Assembly (NCBI GenBank): GCA_003194525.1
Contig: NBIV01000352.1
Coordinates: 1-59,876, forward strand
Direction of reading: 5' to 3'
DNA: 59,876 nucleotides
Source of the DNA: Gracilariopsis chorda
Lineage: Eukaryota; Rhodophyta; Florideophyceae; Gracilariales; Gracilariaceae
Positions 11,118-22,006 of the stretch are shown piece by piece. The position numbers and the translations under genes were made by a program. Positions within the stretch are counted from its first letter, which is position 1. Each line of letters starts with the position of its first letter. Below the pieces are notes generated by a model. The model was not told the origin of the DNA, did not search any database, and saw only the letters and a list, made by a program, of their open reading frames with translations.

Positions 11118-11591
11118 TCAGGTTGTACACGTACAGCCATTGATGAAGCCCGCCGCCATTGCCAATCTGGGTGTGCCTGTTACTGACTGAATCGGGATCT
11201 GGTAGGAAGAGCTCCTATACACCATCGCTATCTTCTCTAAAACCTTGCCGTTGTGTTTTATATCTCGCCTGGGGATACCGTTGAGGCGCTTTATATTCAG
11301 ATAGTACTGCTTGCTTCGTGCATACGTCTTTCTGTTTGCCATACGCCATGTCGATTTTGCAATGCTGCGGTATAACTTGTAAAACAGCCTATGATTGACG
11401 TTGCTTAAAATGTAGTATTGAGGGTCTTCTTGAAATAAGAATACGTTCAACGGTTCTTCAAACCGTTTTAAACGCAGAACTACACTTGCTATGTATTGAT
11501 TATTTGTATTCCGACGTACAGTTGACAAACTTTTGCAAGAGTTGTGTACGTTACGCACGAAACACCAGCCCACTCTTTGTTGCTGTTGCAC
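11118..11591 (-). CDS. Unrecognised 157-residue reading frame
   Basis: An open frame with an ATG start encodes a basic protein (many K, R and Y) with no motif I recognise, no signal peptide and no transmembrane segment. Codon use does not stand out. The length is within reach of chance in this AT-rich stretch. There is no obvious TATA box or conserved neighbour. It may be a real small gene, a degraded transposon fragment or noise; I lean to noise. Confidence 0.2.
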   Translation of the reverse strand: MQQQQRVGWCFVRNVHNSCKSLSTVRRNTNNQYIASVVLRLKRFEEPLNVFLFQEDPQYYILSNVNHRLFYKLYRSIAKSTWRMANRKTYARSKQYYLNIKRLNGIPRRDIKHNGKVLEKIAMVYRSSSYQIPIQSVTGTPRLAMAAGFINGCTCTT

Positions 11592-12648
11592 GCGTTTTCT
11601 GGGCTTTGCTCAGCTTCTTGTACTCAACTGTCTTCTTGCCACATGTTTGTAAAAGATTTGAGTCATTACACGAACAACCAGAATGTTGAAAGACCAATTC
11701 GAGAAATGAGCTCCTTTGTTGTTATATAAAAATCCAAGGAGATTTGAAGAGGAATGGATAGGACGTACTGTAAAACCAGGTATAGTGGTCATGTCTTGAC
11801 CCGGACGGGTCTTAGACGAGCCAAGGACGCCCTAAGTGGGGATTGTACGCGGCGAAGCGGGGCTTTGATGAATGGCCTGACCGAGCCGCAAGAGTTCGGG
11901 GTCCCCACCTGGCCGTGAAATTCGTTGAACGATCAGGCAGTACCACGGCGGCTTGGTTGAATTTTTTCGTCGTTCGATGGTTTAAAATATACGTATTCTC
12001 CTGGACGCTTCTCAGTCAGCAGTCCAACCCGTTGTCCGATCTGAAATAGAATCATTGTAAACACTGACAAGGGTACCTCGGAGTGACATCCCCCTCAAAG
12101 GCAATGGGAGTACTGCATTAATCATAGAACTAAAATTGCTGACTACTGGTTACAGGCATCGCATAAGAGGCCAAGAGCAGCGAACAGTCAGGTAGGAATG
12201 CGACTGTACTACAAACACATCTACGCTTGACGAAACAAGTAAACTGGACAATGCTTTACTTCAAAAGCCCCTGGCATCTGCAATCGATAACCATGCTAGA
12301 TTATTCCATTTCATTCAAAAGACACAACCAAGAATTATCGAAGCTTCATTCAAACATGTTTTTGCTCCCGTCCGGAGGAGTCCGCAAACGCAAGCATACA
12401 CGTTGTTTTGTCCAAACTAATCGCCGCTTCCAACGTTTGACGAATACGAAAAAGAGGCGCCCGAGCGCAGTTAGATTCTTCTAAACGACAGTCGAGCGTC
12501 GTTGTCCTGATGCCATAGTACTACTTAGTAACCCGAATTAATTCACAGCAGAGAAGGGAGTTAGTGGGTAGGTGGGGGTATTAATAGACTACGGGTCTCT
12601 TCGAGTTTGTCCCCTATGCGCAGGATTCAGCAACCCGGAAAGCTGTTC

Positions 12649-12715
12649 CTCTCCTCCTCTGTACCCGGAGGAGAGAGTTGCGTTTGTTTTCTCTTACGGC
12701 GTAAGAGAAAACAAA
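12649..12715. repeat. Two adjacent perfect hairpins
   Basis: The first has 9 bp arms (12649-12657 with 12667-12675) around a 9 nt loop. Seven bases further on, the second has 15 bp arms (12683-12697 with 12701-12715) around GGC. No reading frame accounts for them. Confidence 0.8.
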
Positions 12716-14119
12716 GGCCCTTCGGAGATGCGAAACTGTCGGTGAACAATAAATTAAATATCGGTAATGTCTAAAGTTACTCAAGGTGTCTGTCGCTACC
12801 GACAGCGGCTGCAGACAGACGTGAGGTACATAGGCAGGCCTCTTGATCGTTGAGTACCAACCTGTAAAGTTTGGTAACAGAGTGAAAAGAACCAGGCCCA
12901 AGAAACGAGGAAACCAGCTTGAAACATACAGTGTATGATTTCAATGCAGAACAGCACCGTTGAGCCAAAAAAGGCAAGCTGCAAATGCTAAAAAACAACA
13001 GAGTACAGCAACGCTGCACGAGACGAATGATTCGGTGATGAGAGCACTGCCTTTCTCTTCTCGTAAAATGGTAACGTATCGCCTTTGTAAGCGGGCTGCG
13101 CGGCGACCCTTGGTAGGTGAGAACTAGAGCTATATCCGATTCAAACCTCGTCGACTACGAATATAACGGGGCTCCAACAGATTAGCAAAGTAAGTATTCG
13201 ATATACTTGAATCCCCTTCCAGATTCACGTCTGCGATTGAGCATGGGAAACAACGGGAACAGTTAACAAGCACGTAGAACCAGGGGAGTGCGGAGTGGAC
13301 CATTGGCTGGGCGGCAGGCACTAGTAGTAGCTTTAACGGATGCCTTAAAAGGAGCCTCAAGCGCGTACAACAAATTTGTGGACGCCACAGACCTGGAAAC
13401 GGAAAACCACGCAAGCGGCCCAAACGACAAATCAGCAACACAGGAATTCAAGGTGTAGCCCGATTCAGTAGCAACAAAGGATGACATCATGTTTCTTCCC
13501 GGTTACATTAAACAACCACCTATGGTTAGCACCCTCTCAGCAGACCAGCAAACGGTCAAATTTTCTTTCGTCTTGGTGTATAGTTTACGTAGGCAGACTG
13601 GTTTGCAGCACACAATATTTGAACAATAGGTATAACACGATTGACCTATTGCTAAAGCTCTGTGCTGGTTCATTGTGGTGCATCACCTATACTTTGTATT
13701 AGAAGATATTTCTTTGATAGGAAGATCCCAAGAAGTGTCTGAACAGCAGCTAAGTTGTGGAAATGCAGTTAATGTTTCAGGCAAAGCACGGCACGGCGCA
13801 TGCAAGTAAACCGATTGAGCAGAAGATGGCGTAACCGGCGTTTTAATTCTCACCTTGACAGATTTAGCACCTGCGACTCTTGGAGACCTGTTCGCTATGC
13901 CGCTGTCATTGCAGATATGCTGCAGAAGTCTTAGCGATCAACTCCGACAAATAAGCATAAGCTAGGAAGGGCAAGCATGGTCAAGACATGGGTTTATAGT
14001 TCAGTGTTATATGTCAAAACACTTATTAGCATTGAAAATCAGTTCTGCTCGTACCGTCTACTTCAGTTACAGGTAGAGGAGAGTAAAGGGTTTAACTTTG
14101 TACTGCTTAGGTTGCCAAG

Positions 14120-15889
14120 TTAAGTCCTAAAAGCGCTGCGGCGGTCGTTGAGGTTTCGGGATGCAATGGAAGTGGTTCGTAGAATAATTGAGTTGAACAG
14201 AGGACGGTTGCCGAAGATGTCCCGTTCCACATCGCTCAGCTCTTGCAGCACTTCGGATGGAATCTGGTTGCGCCTCTCGTAAAAGAACCGATCTCCATCG
14301 CGGAGACGGCCGAATTCTACCTTCAATAGTTCTGCGAGAGTGCGACCGACTCCTACACCTCTGTTCTTGTCTTCAGCAACGAGCCCAATCCAAGCTTCGA
14401 CGTTGTCCACGTCGCCATACGCTTCTTCAAGGTTTGCCGCAGTTGTCGGGTCGCTGGAGATATCTCGGAAGCTTCTCGCGGGAGAGCCGAGGAAGAACCG
14501 TCGAAGCTCGTTGAACTTGGGCACATTGTGATCCCGGCTGCGTTGCAAGTTGAGCGCAACGAGGTCAAAGCCTTCTTCCTCCTCCACATTCTCGAACAAA
14601 AAGTTGCGAAGAGTGTCCACAACCTTCTCGTCGAATTCTTGAGCCCTGGTCACGGAGGCGGCGCGAAGCACGTTCTCGATTTCATCAGAGCTGATTTCGG
14701 AGCTCGGGAGGAAGAACATATCTTCGGCTGGGATAGAACGGAGTGCTCTTCCATTGTTGTCGACGCGAGGCACGTCTTCGCTCACCAAAGTGTGTCCAAG
14801 GCGGAAGCCAGCCGTTGTGAATTCCAAACTGATGGTCGGGTTAACACTTGGGTTGTAGCCTCTGTAACTTGGGAGCCGTTCTCTTCCCAGAATAGCCGGC
14901 AGCCATTCTTCATATATGATCCTTTGGTACTCTGCAATGTTGATGGCTCGTGCCGTCTCGTACTGCTGCTCCGGGCTGAACTCTGAGAAGGATTCCTCGA
15001 GAAGACCGCAGATCCTGTTGTGCTCACGAAGCCAAATGGTATGCATGGCCGTCAACATAGGGGTTTCGTTAGCTCGAGGATCTCCAGCGATGAAGAGGTT
15101 CGCAGATGTGGACGGCGCGTTAACGAAGCCTGCTGTGTTGAGCGGTAAGAGGTTATCACCAGATGTCTTGAGCAGACATGAGTTCGGCACCCTCAAAAAT
15201 TCATTGAGATCCTCATTACTGCCGTACACATTGCTCAGATCGAGGGCAGAAGTGAGAATAGTAATGGGACGAACAACTGGTGAAGAGGTGCTCACTTGGG
15301 CACGCTGCGATCGAACGAACTCGAGGAACCGAACGGAAAGCTCGGGGTCATCCTCCGGTACTTCGATTTCAAAGCTCTCCTCGGGATCACTGAACGGCGA
15401 TAAGGCAAAGTCGTGATCGATGAACTGCCCAAAGTAAGTAAACATTTCGTTCAGACCTTGGGAATTAGACGTGCGACCACCCTGATCGCTGACAATGTTG
15501 GAGATAGCTCGGGCACTTTGCAAGCCCGCATCTTCCGGCTCTTCGTTGCTGACTCCGAGGTAGCTGAATTGCGGGCGACGGGCCTCACCGAGGGTTGGAT
15601 CCACTTCGGAGGTGCATCTTCCAGTTATGGTACGAATGGTAATCGCGGCACACTCTGGGCTGACGTCCCCCCCTTCGTCTCCGCGGGCACGGTTGCCACG
15701 ACCTCTGCGGTTGCCTCGGCCTCGACCGTTGCCGCGGCCTCGATCGCGACCTCTGCCACTGCGGGAATTACCGCGACGCGGGGCAAGTGGGTTCATATGA
15801 TTACTTCCTCGACCCCTGCGTCTGGGGGCTTGTGCAATTGCCGAAGAGACAAGTGCGGCGAGAACGAGAAGGACAAAGAGCTTGAGCAT
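14120..15889 (-). CDS. Secreted animal-type haem peroxidase (peroxidasin/cyclooxygenase superfamily)
   Basis: One uninterrupted 589-residue frame. Residues 1-19 form a signal peptide ending AIA, so secretion to the wall or medium is likely. Residues 22-70 are an Arg/Gly-rich low-complexity region. The peroxidase domain follows with FIDHD: D158 (haem ester Asp), H159 (distal His) and D160 (calcium ligand). R272 and E275 occupy the catalytic Arg and haem-linking Glu positions of myeloperoxidase. REHNR is at 288-292, proximal H366 in GFRLGHTL, and N447 in LNLQRSRDH. The position equivalent to the myeloperoxidase sulfonium Met is Thr276. All key residues are present, so the enzyme should bind haem and oxidise halides or phenolics with hydrogen peroxide; which substrate is unknown. 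The ATG at 15887-15889 is preferred because it opens the signal peptide. No intron is needed. Both neighbours are transposon relics. Confidence 0.93.
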   Translation of the reverse strand: MLKLFVLLVLAALVSSAIAQAPRRRGRGSNHMNPLAPRRGNSRSGRGRDRGRGNGRGRGNRRGRGNRARGDEGGDVSPECAAITIRTITGRCTSEVDPTLGEARRPQFSYLGVSNEEPEDAGLQSARAISNIVSDQGGRTSNSQGLNEMFTYFGQFIDHDFALSPFSDPEESFEIEVPEDDPELSVRFLEFVRSQRAQVSTSSPVVRPITILTSALDLSNVYGSNEDLNEFLRVPNSCLLKTSGDNLLPLNTAGFVNAPSTSANLFIAGDPRANETPMLTAMHTIWLREHNRICGLLEESFSEFSPEQQYETARAINIAEYQRIIYEEWLPAILGRERLPSYRGYNPSVNPTISLEFTTAGFRLGHTLVSEDVPRVDNNGRALRSIPAEDMFFLPSSEISSDEIENVLRAASVTRAQEFDEKVVDTLRNFLFENVEEEEGFDLVALNLQRSRDHNVPKFNELRRFFLGSPARSFRDISSDPTTAANLEEAYGDVDNVEAWIGLVAEDKNRGVGVGRTLAELLKVEFGRLRDGDRFFYERRNQIPSEVLQELSDVERDIFGNRPLFNSIILRTTSIASRNLNDRRSAFRT

Positions 15890-16002
15890 TGTGCGATGTT
15901 GAAGTCAGGGAAGCACTGAACGGTGAATGAGTGGGATTGCCAGTCAAGTGAGTTGGTGCGGAGGAGAGAGTGAAAAGCAAGAACGGAGATGCATCGACGA
16001 GC

Positions 16003-16009
16003 TTTTATA
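16003..16009 (-). promoter_or_regulatory. TATA box of the peroxidase gene
   Basis: On the minus strand this reads TATAAAA in the context GCTATAAAAGC, 114 bp upstream of the ATG. That predicts a 5' leader of about 85 nt. No competing TATA lies closer. Confidence 0.65.
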
Positions 16010-18298
16010 GCGTACCATGAGACATGGACGGCGAAAGTTGCAAAGGCACATGAGAAGCAATGCATGAAATGCTTCGCCACCGAGAGCGCGCAGTGTTGCT
16101 CAAACAGGAAAGCTCTTTTCTTCCATGGGAGAACACGGTTTCGGCATGCATGTAGTCGGGTAACATGTGCTGCGTCGCAATACCCTCGAGTAGCCTAATT
16201 CATGACTTGGACGGTTTTCTGCGGTGGGATTCGTAAGCTTTGAAAACTTTCAACTGTACCAAGGGTACAACGAATAAGATCTTTGTCATAACACTCAAAG
16301 TAAAGGCCAGAAAAGCTGTTGGTTCATCTAGAGAGAGAGAGGTTCTTCTCAATGTAACCCTTACCGCAGTCTTGGAATTAGAGACACGAGCTCATATAAA
16401 CCCAAACACACACACCCAAAGTTTAGCAATCTACCCTTGCAGAATATCATTTGCCAGAAACAATAACGTCCCGCTTGTAGCCTTCCTTGTCCATGTGGTG
16501 TATTTGATACTTGCCATGATCAAGAACAAATCAATGGCTTCACGTAAACATCTTTCGCCATCAGGCGCTCGTTCGCTGTCTTATTGGACCACATAAGGCA
16601 CTACAGCAATGTACTCCTACCGTATAATATGGTGCGTGTAGTCCAATTGTAACTAGAATTAGGTATATTGTTTGGCGTTCTGTACCCTCTTTTGTGGGTT
16701 CTGAAACATGGTTGCAGGAAGGTGATCGGGGTTTAGGTTGACAACGTGTTGCACCCGTGCGCTCATCAGTATCGTGATAACAAGGTACGGAGTGGAGGTA
16801 CAGAGAACGTCTATCTTGTATTTGTACAGTTATGTGGATAAGGAAATTGAAGGCTACCATGCGCTCTCCAGGTAGCCTTTAGAGTTGTTGGCGCAACTAT
16901 TGGCACGCGATGATGAACAAGTCAAGTCACGGCGCTCCTTCGGCGGATGGAGGTGCCGCTGTACCAAGGGTATGAAGTACAGACCAGATTCCTTTTCTCC
17001 GTCCTTGGATGGAGCACAGTTCTAGGTGAGTGTTACTCTTAGGCAGAACTTGCAACAAGATTGCTCGCTTCAGTGATATCTATGCTTTGCAGCCAGATGT
17101 TTGGTATCAGCACAGTCTCTTGTGGTACCTACTCCACCATCCCTGAAAGCAGCCTCCTGTACAGAAACGTTGCTTAGTTCTTGGATGGCAAGCGATCGTC
17201 TGTCTAAACTTGAGGCGCATACTTCGCTGCGCTTCCCGCATGTAAGCAACAAATATCTCTTATCGCGGATAGACGAATACGCGTTGAGCAATGGTCAACA
17301 CAGAGCTGCATCGTGCTATCATAGGATGCACGAAACCAAACAGCGAAGGACGGAGACCTACTTCCGAGCGTCACTGCGAAAAGAAAATACTGATGCGGGG
17401 ATTATTGTAAGTTGAGTGTACTACAGAGCTTAGGATAGACTTGAATAAATGCAAGGTTGATTTATCTGGATGACTCGGCTTAACTTCTATCATTCATCAA
17501 ACATGGTCTACAATTGTTTCTTATATAATGTTCTAGTAATGTTCTATGGTCTTCTAGACCTTCTAACAATTTTTATCACAACGCATCAAGAGCATTCTTA
17601 ACAATTCTTCTATAGAATCTTCTAGAACCATCTAGACTTTTCTAGTTGTTTCTAAGAAGCGTCCAATTGCTTCAACAACAGGGATCTTCTGCGTGCAATT
17701 AGCACGAATATCTTCGCGGCAAGTTCTTCATTTGCAGTTTTGAACTTGGAGCAGTCGCAGACCGTTTGTTAGCAGTTTTATACATCTCGGTTATGTTCTT
17801 CCAAATAAAAACCTTACGAAATGCAAATTCTGGTGCGATCAGAGGCAACTTAAAAATGCATGTCCATGTCCATATGTAGAAAGGGCCTAAGGCCCTGTGT
17901 ATGATGAGACGTATAGGTGTCGAATTGATAAAGAACTTTGTAATTGAACATAGGCACGCGATCGAGTTGATCGCAGCACAACGACATAGCTGACAACCCT
18001 GAAAGTTCTGGGCCATGTGAGAAGGGGCGCGTGCGAGTGATATAACACGAGCAACAAAACGCAAAGTAAACATGAGGAGAGGGACCGAGAATAAGAAAAA
18101 GGGCGGACTCTGGGCAATTGTGTCTATTATAGTGTTCCGATTGTATTTACCAGCAATTAAAATTGGCATGGATTCCAACCAACCCACAATGTGTATATAT
18201 GGACATGGATATGTGTTTTTGGCACTGCACCAGGAATAGAATTAAAAATAAGTCATGTTTACTACGCGACAAATTAAAAGAATCTGACAGAACGATTT
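16010..18298. other. Gene-poor stretch upstream of the peroxidase
   Basis: No gene is supported. Reading frames at 16240-16596 (plus) and 17699-18187 (minus) show no domain and look like chance. The one notable structure is the TTCTA-rich cluster at 17520-17660. Confidence 0.5.
17520..17660. promoter_or_regulatory. Cluster of TTCTA/TTCTAGA motifs with a heat-shock-element match
   Basis: About ten TTCTA or TTCTAGA motifs occur in 140 bp. Positions 17615-17627 read GAA-TC-TTC-TA-GAA, which fits three alternating units of the heat-shock element consensus. No recognised gene starts nearby, so a regulatory role is only a possibility and a degenerate simple repeat is the alternative. Confidence 0.3.
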
Positions 18299-20002
18299 GA
18301 AAGTGTCTCCTCCGTGACGTCACCCCCTGTGCTTACATTCCCAGACTTCAGTCAACCTTTCATTGTAGAGACCTATGCCTCATTGGTATCACTAGGCATC
18401 GTACTATCACAAAAGAAAGGAGATGGGAAGATCCACCCTATTCAGTATGCTAGCTGCAATACGAACAAGGCTGAAAAAGGGTACTCCGCATGTGGAAGGA
18501 TAGCTCTAGCAGTGGTCTTTGCTCTTAAGAAGTTTAAGGTCTATCTCTTGTCATCAATGCCCTTCACAGTAATCACTGATCATCAGGCGTTACAGTACGC
18601 GTTTTGAAAAAAATATATCCACGGTAGACTAGCCAGGTGGATGGACCTTTTGGCCGAGTATGACTTTAAGATTCAATACCGAGCCGGTAGCAGTAATCAG
18701 GCCGCGGAATACCTTTCTAGAATTGACATACCGGAAACGATGACAAAGAGAGAATTGAGTGTAGTCGTATAGAATATCAAGCTAGACAACAACCTTGACG
18801 GCAAGTTGGTGGCTACAAAAAGATTTCTTTCTGGCGTGGATATAGGAAATGAAAACGCACAACAAAAACACACAATTTAAAGAAACGCAAAATAGTTCAT
18901 TATTTGGGATGAAAGGCTCATGAAGAGAACATCAAAGAGATTGCGATCGATCCCCTTCCAGAATGACAGAAAAAGGATCTTAACAGCCTTTCACGAGGAC
19001 AATGGTCATTGCGGAATAGACTCTACCAGGATTTTTGTATTGGAAAGGTACTGGTGGCCGAAGATATATCGTGACATCTTGAAATATGTGAAGAGCTGAA
19101 ACGGGTGTCAATGAGCGGTAGGCGTTTCGGCGTATAAAACTGGTCTTAAGTTTTCCTTGACTGGGCTTTTTCATGTGATTTTGATCGACTTTGCGGGACC
19201 ATTGCCTACATCTCCGAAAGCAAATCGGTTCATACTAGTATGTGTGGAACGCGTGACGGGATGACCGATTGCTCGAGCCACTGGAACGGCTACGTCCCAA
19301 GTAATTATACAATTCATACATGAATAGGTCATACAGCCATTTGGTCTTCCCAGGCTCATTATATCTGATAATGCAACCTGTTTCCGAGCTAATTTACTGA
19401 TCGAATACATGAACGAAAAGTGTATCACGTGGAAAACGGTACTCACTTATGAACCCATGTCAAATGGGAGAGCAGAACGGATGGTTGGTACCCTGAAGAG
19501 TGCGATAGCCAAAGAGGTTATCCAAAGAAATGAGGAATGGGACATAGTTCTGTCGAGAGTGCTTTATGGATATCGAAGACGCCAGATGGTAGATGGGAAG
19601 TCCCCATTTGAGCTACTATACGGCACAGCACCAAGAATGAACAACCACGAGCCCGCCACATTTGTTGCTCACTACAGCAGTATCCACAGGAGACTAGAGC
19701 TAATGGACGCAGAAATAGGTAGAGCAACTCGTGTCCTACGCCGGGAAGAAATTCAGCGTGACGAAAGCAGATTAAATCGCTTCAACTTTGGTGACGAAGT
19801 GCACAAAGCAAAAGGACAAGCGCTCAACGTCAAGAAGAAATGGGCTCCATTTGAGTCCAGGTTCTACGGTCCCTGCCGAGTAATAAGTGCACCGCACCCA
19901 CGCTATGTGCTAAGTAGCCCGCATCGAAGGGTGTCCCGAGAACCTATACACGCCAGACGGCTGGTATTGTACTATCGACGTCCTGCTCACCTGCAGGAGT
20001 AG
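18299..20002 (+). pseudogene. Gypsy relic: RNase H and integrase only
   Basis: The segment begins in the RT/RNase H connection (SPPVLTFPDFSQPFIVET). It continues with RNase H (YSACGRIALAVVFALKKFKVYL and VITDHQALQYAF) and an AEYLSRID terminus. Integrase follows: the zinc-binding CGIDSTR...CQ remnant, ILIDFAGPLP (first Asp), LIISDNATCF (second Asp) and NGRAERMVGTLKSAI (Glu). In-frame stops near 18605, 18770, 18878, 19098 and 19262 show it is dead. The last open block, 19409-20002, carries the integrase C-terminus. No chromodomain and no LTR are identifiable. The family differs from element A and from Gypsy-1, -2 and -3 in sequence. Confidence 0.85.
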
Positions 20003-20282
20003 AATATATAAGCAACTGTGATAGGAATCAATGCGTACCACTTAGGATAATGTAGTAGCTGCCAAGAAGAACAATTGTTCGCAGCTACTTGTGTTTATTT
20101 ATGCAAATAAAATCCATGCAGAATATCAACCGAAAAGTTAGTTCGGAACCAGCTCATCAATTACCGCTTTCGACCTCATCATGGGGCAAGTACTTGATGG
20201 AATTTTCGCTTGGGTCTTTGCGATAAGCCCATACATGACGACCGTCCAAGAACTGAACGGGATGGGGAAACTCAGAAAGAGC
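20003..20282. other. 3' flank of the Gypsy relic
   Basis: Non-coding. It holds an AATAAA at about 20106, which may be the old polyadenylation signal of the relic. No LTR end could be identified. Confidence 0.35.
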
Positions 20283-20743
20283 TCAGCCACCTATTTTAGT
20301 GGCAGAAGCCATGACTTGGCGAACCTTCTTCTCTCCGGCCACGATAGGTACCATTACGGCATGAAATCGAGGATCATCTTCCTTTCGATCGACGAGACGA
20401 GAGCGACAACAACGTCTCGGAGGGCTTTTCCCAGCCGCACGGTGAGCTGTAACAGACCAAATCATCACAAAAACCTCGCCCAAAGTAGCCTGAGGAAGAG
20501 CAGTGTAAGCTCTGAAAAGTTCCGGCTCATGACGATAAACTGCTCGAGTAGTTCTGGTTGTCGGCGTCTGCAAGGCCCCACGACCTCTCGGAGGAACGAT
20601 GACAATAGCATTGTCACCTTATTCGACATGCGTGCCTCTTTCAACGGGTGGGGATCGTGAGCCCCCCGGAAACGAGTATAAAGCTCCCTTAACTGTGGGC
20701 AAAGGCAGTCAAAGCCAGTAATTCTATCATGGGATTGACTCAT
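20283..20743 (-). pseudogene. Unrecognised minus-strand reading frame with a frameshift
   Basis: From an ATG at 20743 one frame encodes about 55 plausible residues (including QLRELYTRFRGAHDPHP and KEARMSNKV). Near 20615 a shift into the next frame gives a second long open block (PPRGRGALQTPTTRTTRAVY, then AYTALPQATLGEVFVMIWSV) down to the stop at 20283. The second block has no ATG of its own, which is why I read the two as one broken gene. No family recognised. Because the 317-residue frame at 21053-22006 lies just upstream on the same strand, the two may be successive genes of one transposon. Confidence 0.3.
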
Positions 20744-21052
20744 GATTGGAAGAACTTATCTAAACGAACGGGTAACTTTGGTGAAGAGAAAGACTAACGC
20801 AATCATCTCCTGAACAGGTCTTATATTGAAGAGCATTGCAAAGCGAGTGAAGACCCCTTTGTACTTATGTCTACACCGGAGAAAAGCCTCACGAGGACAC
20901 GATGTATGAACAGAAAGAAGAGTCATTTATTGGACTGGAAGGAACGCCATACGCATAGGAACTCTGAGGATAATTCACCTAGTCTCGGCGACTTTTTGGA
21001 CAGAGGTGACGGACTTCGATGATCTTCGAATATCGGGGATGATCCCAAGCGA

Positions 21053-22006
21053 CTAAGAAGAGGGAATCCTTAAGAGTCGCAAGGGATGGCGCTCTACACT
21101 GTCCAGTATCATTCTGCGACGTCCATCGACCGCGACCAAATGGTTAAAACAGGATGAAGCATGACGGCCATCATACACGATACGCACAGGGTAGTAGCCA
21201 GAAGTTACGACATCCCAAACGGATAAACTCTGAAGCTCAATAGAAGTTTTTCGAAGCTCGACCTTAAAAGAGACCCTCGTCGCGAAAGAGCTCATCTCAC
21301 GCAGACTTGCGAATGTAGTAGAAGTCGTCTCGAAGTACTCGGACAGCCTGTTAGCATTCTCCTGGTTACATGTCGCATCTATGATATTTAGGAGGGCAGC
21401 TTGCATACATTCGCCATCGTTACTACGAGTGTAAATGCGACACTCGTCTCGTATGCTGAACTCCAGCAAACGAGTATCCGACGGGCGCGCCCTTGAGCCT
21501 CGAGGGATGGAAACAGCGAACCCGGGATTCGCTTTGCACCATTCGAGTATCAAACTACGACAGTCTCTACCATCGATATTAGCGCCAGACCACGGAGCAA
21601 CAGGCAGACTAGACGTATGTCCACCCTTCGCAATATTCTTGGCGGCGGTCGTTATCGGCGCAATACGAAAGGCAGGGCGGAACAGAGTCGTATCGAACAT
21701 CTGCAGGGTCCATATATCCATCACCTGAAATCCGGAGAGTTCAACTTGTCTTCCACGTGCTCCTCTAGACTGTCCCTCAAAGAAGAGTATGCGTTCTACT
21801 TCCCATCCAGAGTGGCGTGAGCTGGATCTTGCAGAGTTGGATATTGAGGGAGCGTCATGGGCGTGCGCCGAAAAAGGACAAGCTTTGGAAGGAGCAGACC
21901 TTTCTCGAGGGGATCGATTATTAGACGCATCAGAGTGATGCGACCCATCTTCTTGATCGGCGAGGCGAGAATTCGGAGCTGGAACGGAGCGTAGCCTCGG
22001 CGGCAT
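21053..22006 (-). CDS. Unrecognised 317-residue protein with a possible Cys-His-Asp protease-like arrangement
   Basis: A single ATG-to-TAG frame. Residues 1-70 are Ser/Arg-rich and probably disordered; the rest looks globular. In the last third a Cys begins a helix-like segment (GECMQAALLNIID), followed about 90 residues later by His in FNHLVAVDG and then Asp in MILDS. The order C, H, D with this spacing is what papain-fold peptidases such as the C39 group show, but the overall sequence is not one I know and the assignment is speculative. Expression signals are unclear. It could be a host gene or part of an unclassified transposon together with 20283-20743. Confidence 0.4.
   Translation of the reverse strand: MPPRLRSVPAPNSRLADQEDGSHHSDASNNRSPRERSAPSKACPFSAHAHDAPSISNSARSSSRHSGWEVERILFFEGQSRGARGRQVELSGFQVMDIWTLQMFDTTLFRPAFRIAPITTAAKNIAKGGHTSSLPVAPWSGANIDGRDCRSLILEWCKANPGFAVSIPRGSRARPSDTRLLEFSIRDECRIYTRSNDGECMQAALLNIIDATCNQENANRLSEYFETTSTTFASLREMSSFATRVSFKVELRKTSIELQSLSVWDVVTSGYYPVRIVYDGRHASSCFNHLVAVDGRRRMILDSVERHPLRLLRIPSS

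Larger units (their letters stand above)
10777..14119. other. Gene-poor stretch between Copia relic and peroxidase
   Basis: I find no convincing gene here. One 157-codon minus-strand reading frame is listed separately. A GC-rich island at 11797-11955 stands out from AT-rich surroundings, and two adjacent perfect hairpins lie at 12649-12715. The other reading frames are short, low in complexity and overlap on both strands. Confidence 0.5.

Noticed and set aside
11836..11908. A 73 nt segment with a perfect 7 bp end-to-end stem, tRNA-like in length
   Set aside because: The D, anticodon and T stems do not pair and there is no GTTCRA T-loop, so it is not a tRNA.
16240..18187. Reading frames at 16240-16596 (plus) and 17699-18187 (minus)
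   Set aside because: No domain, no start context, low complexity or hydrophobic bias; consistent with chance.
20181..20660. 159-codon plus-strand reading frame
   Set aside because: The opposite strand has the more protein-like frames over the same bases, so this is probably a shadow.
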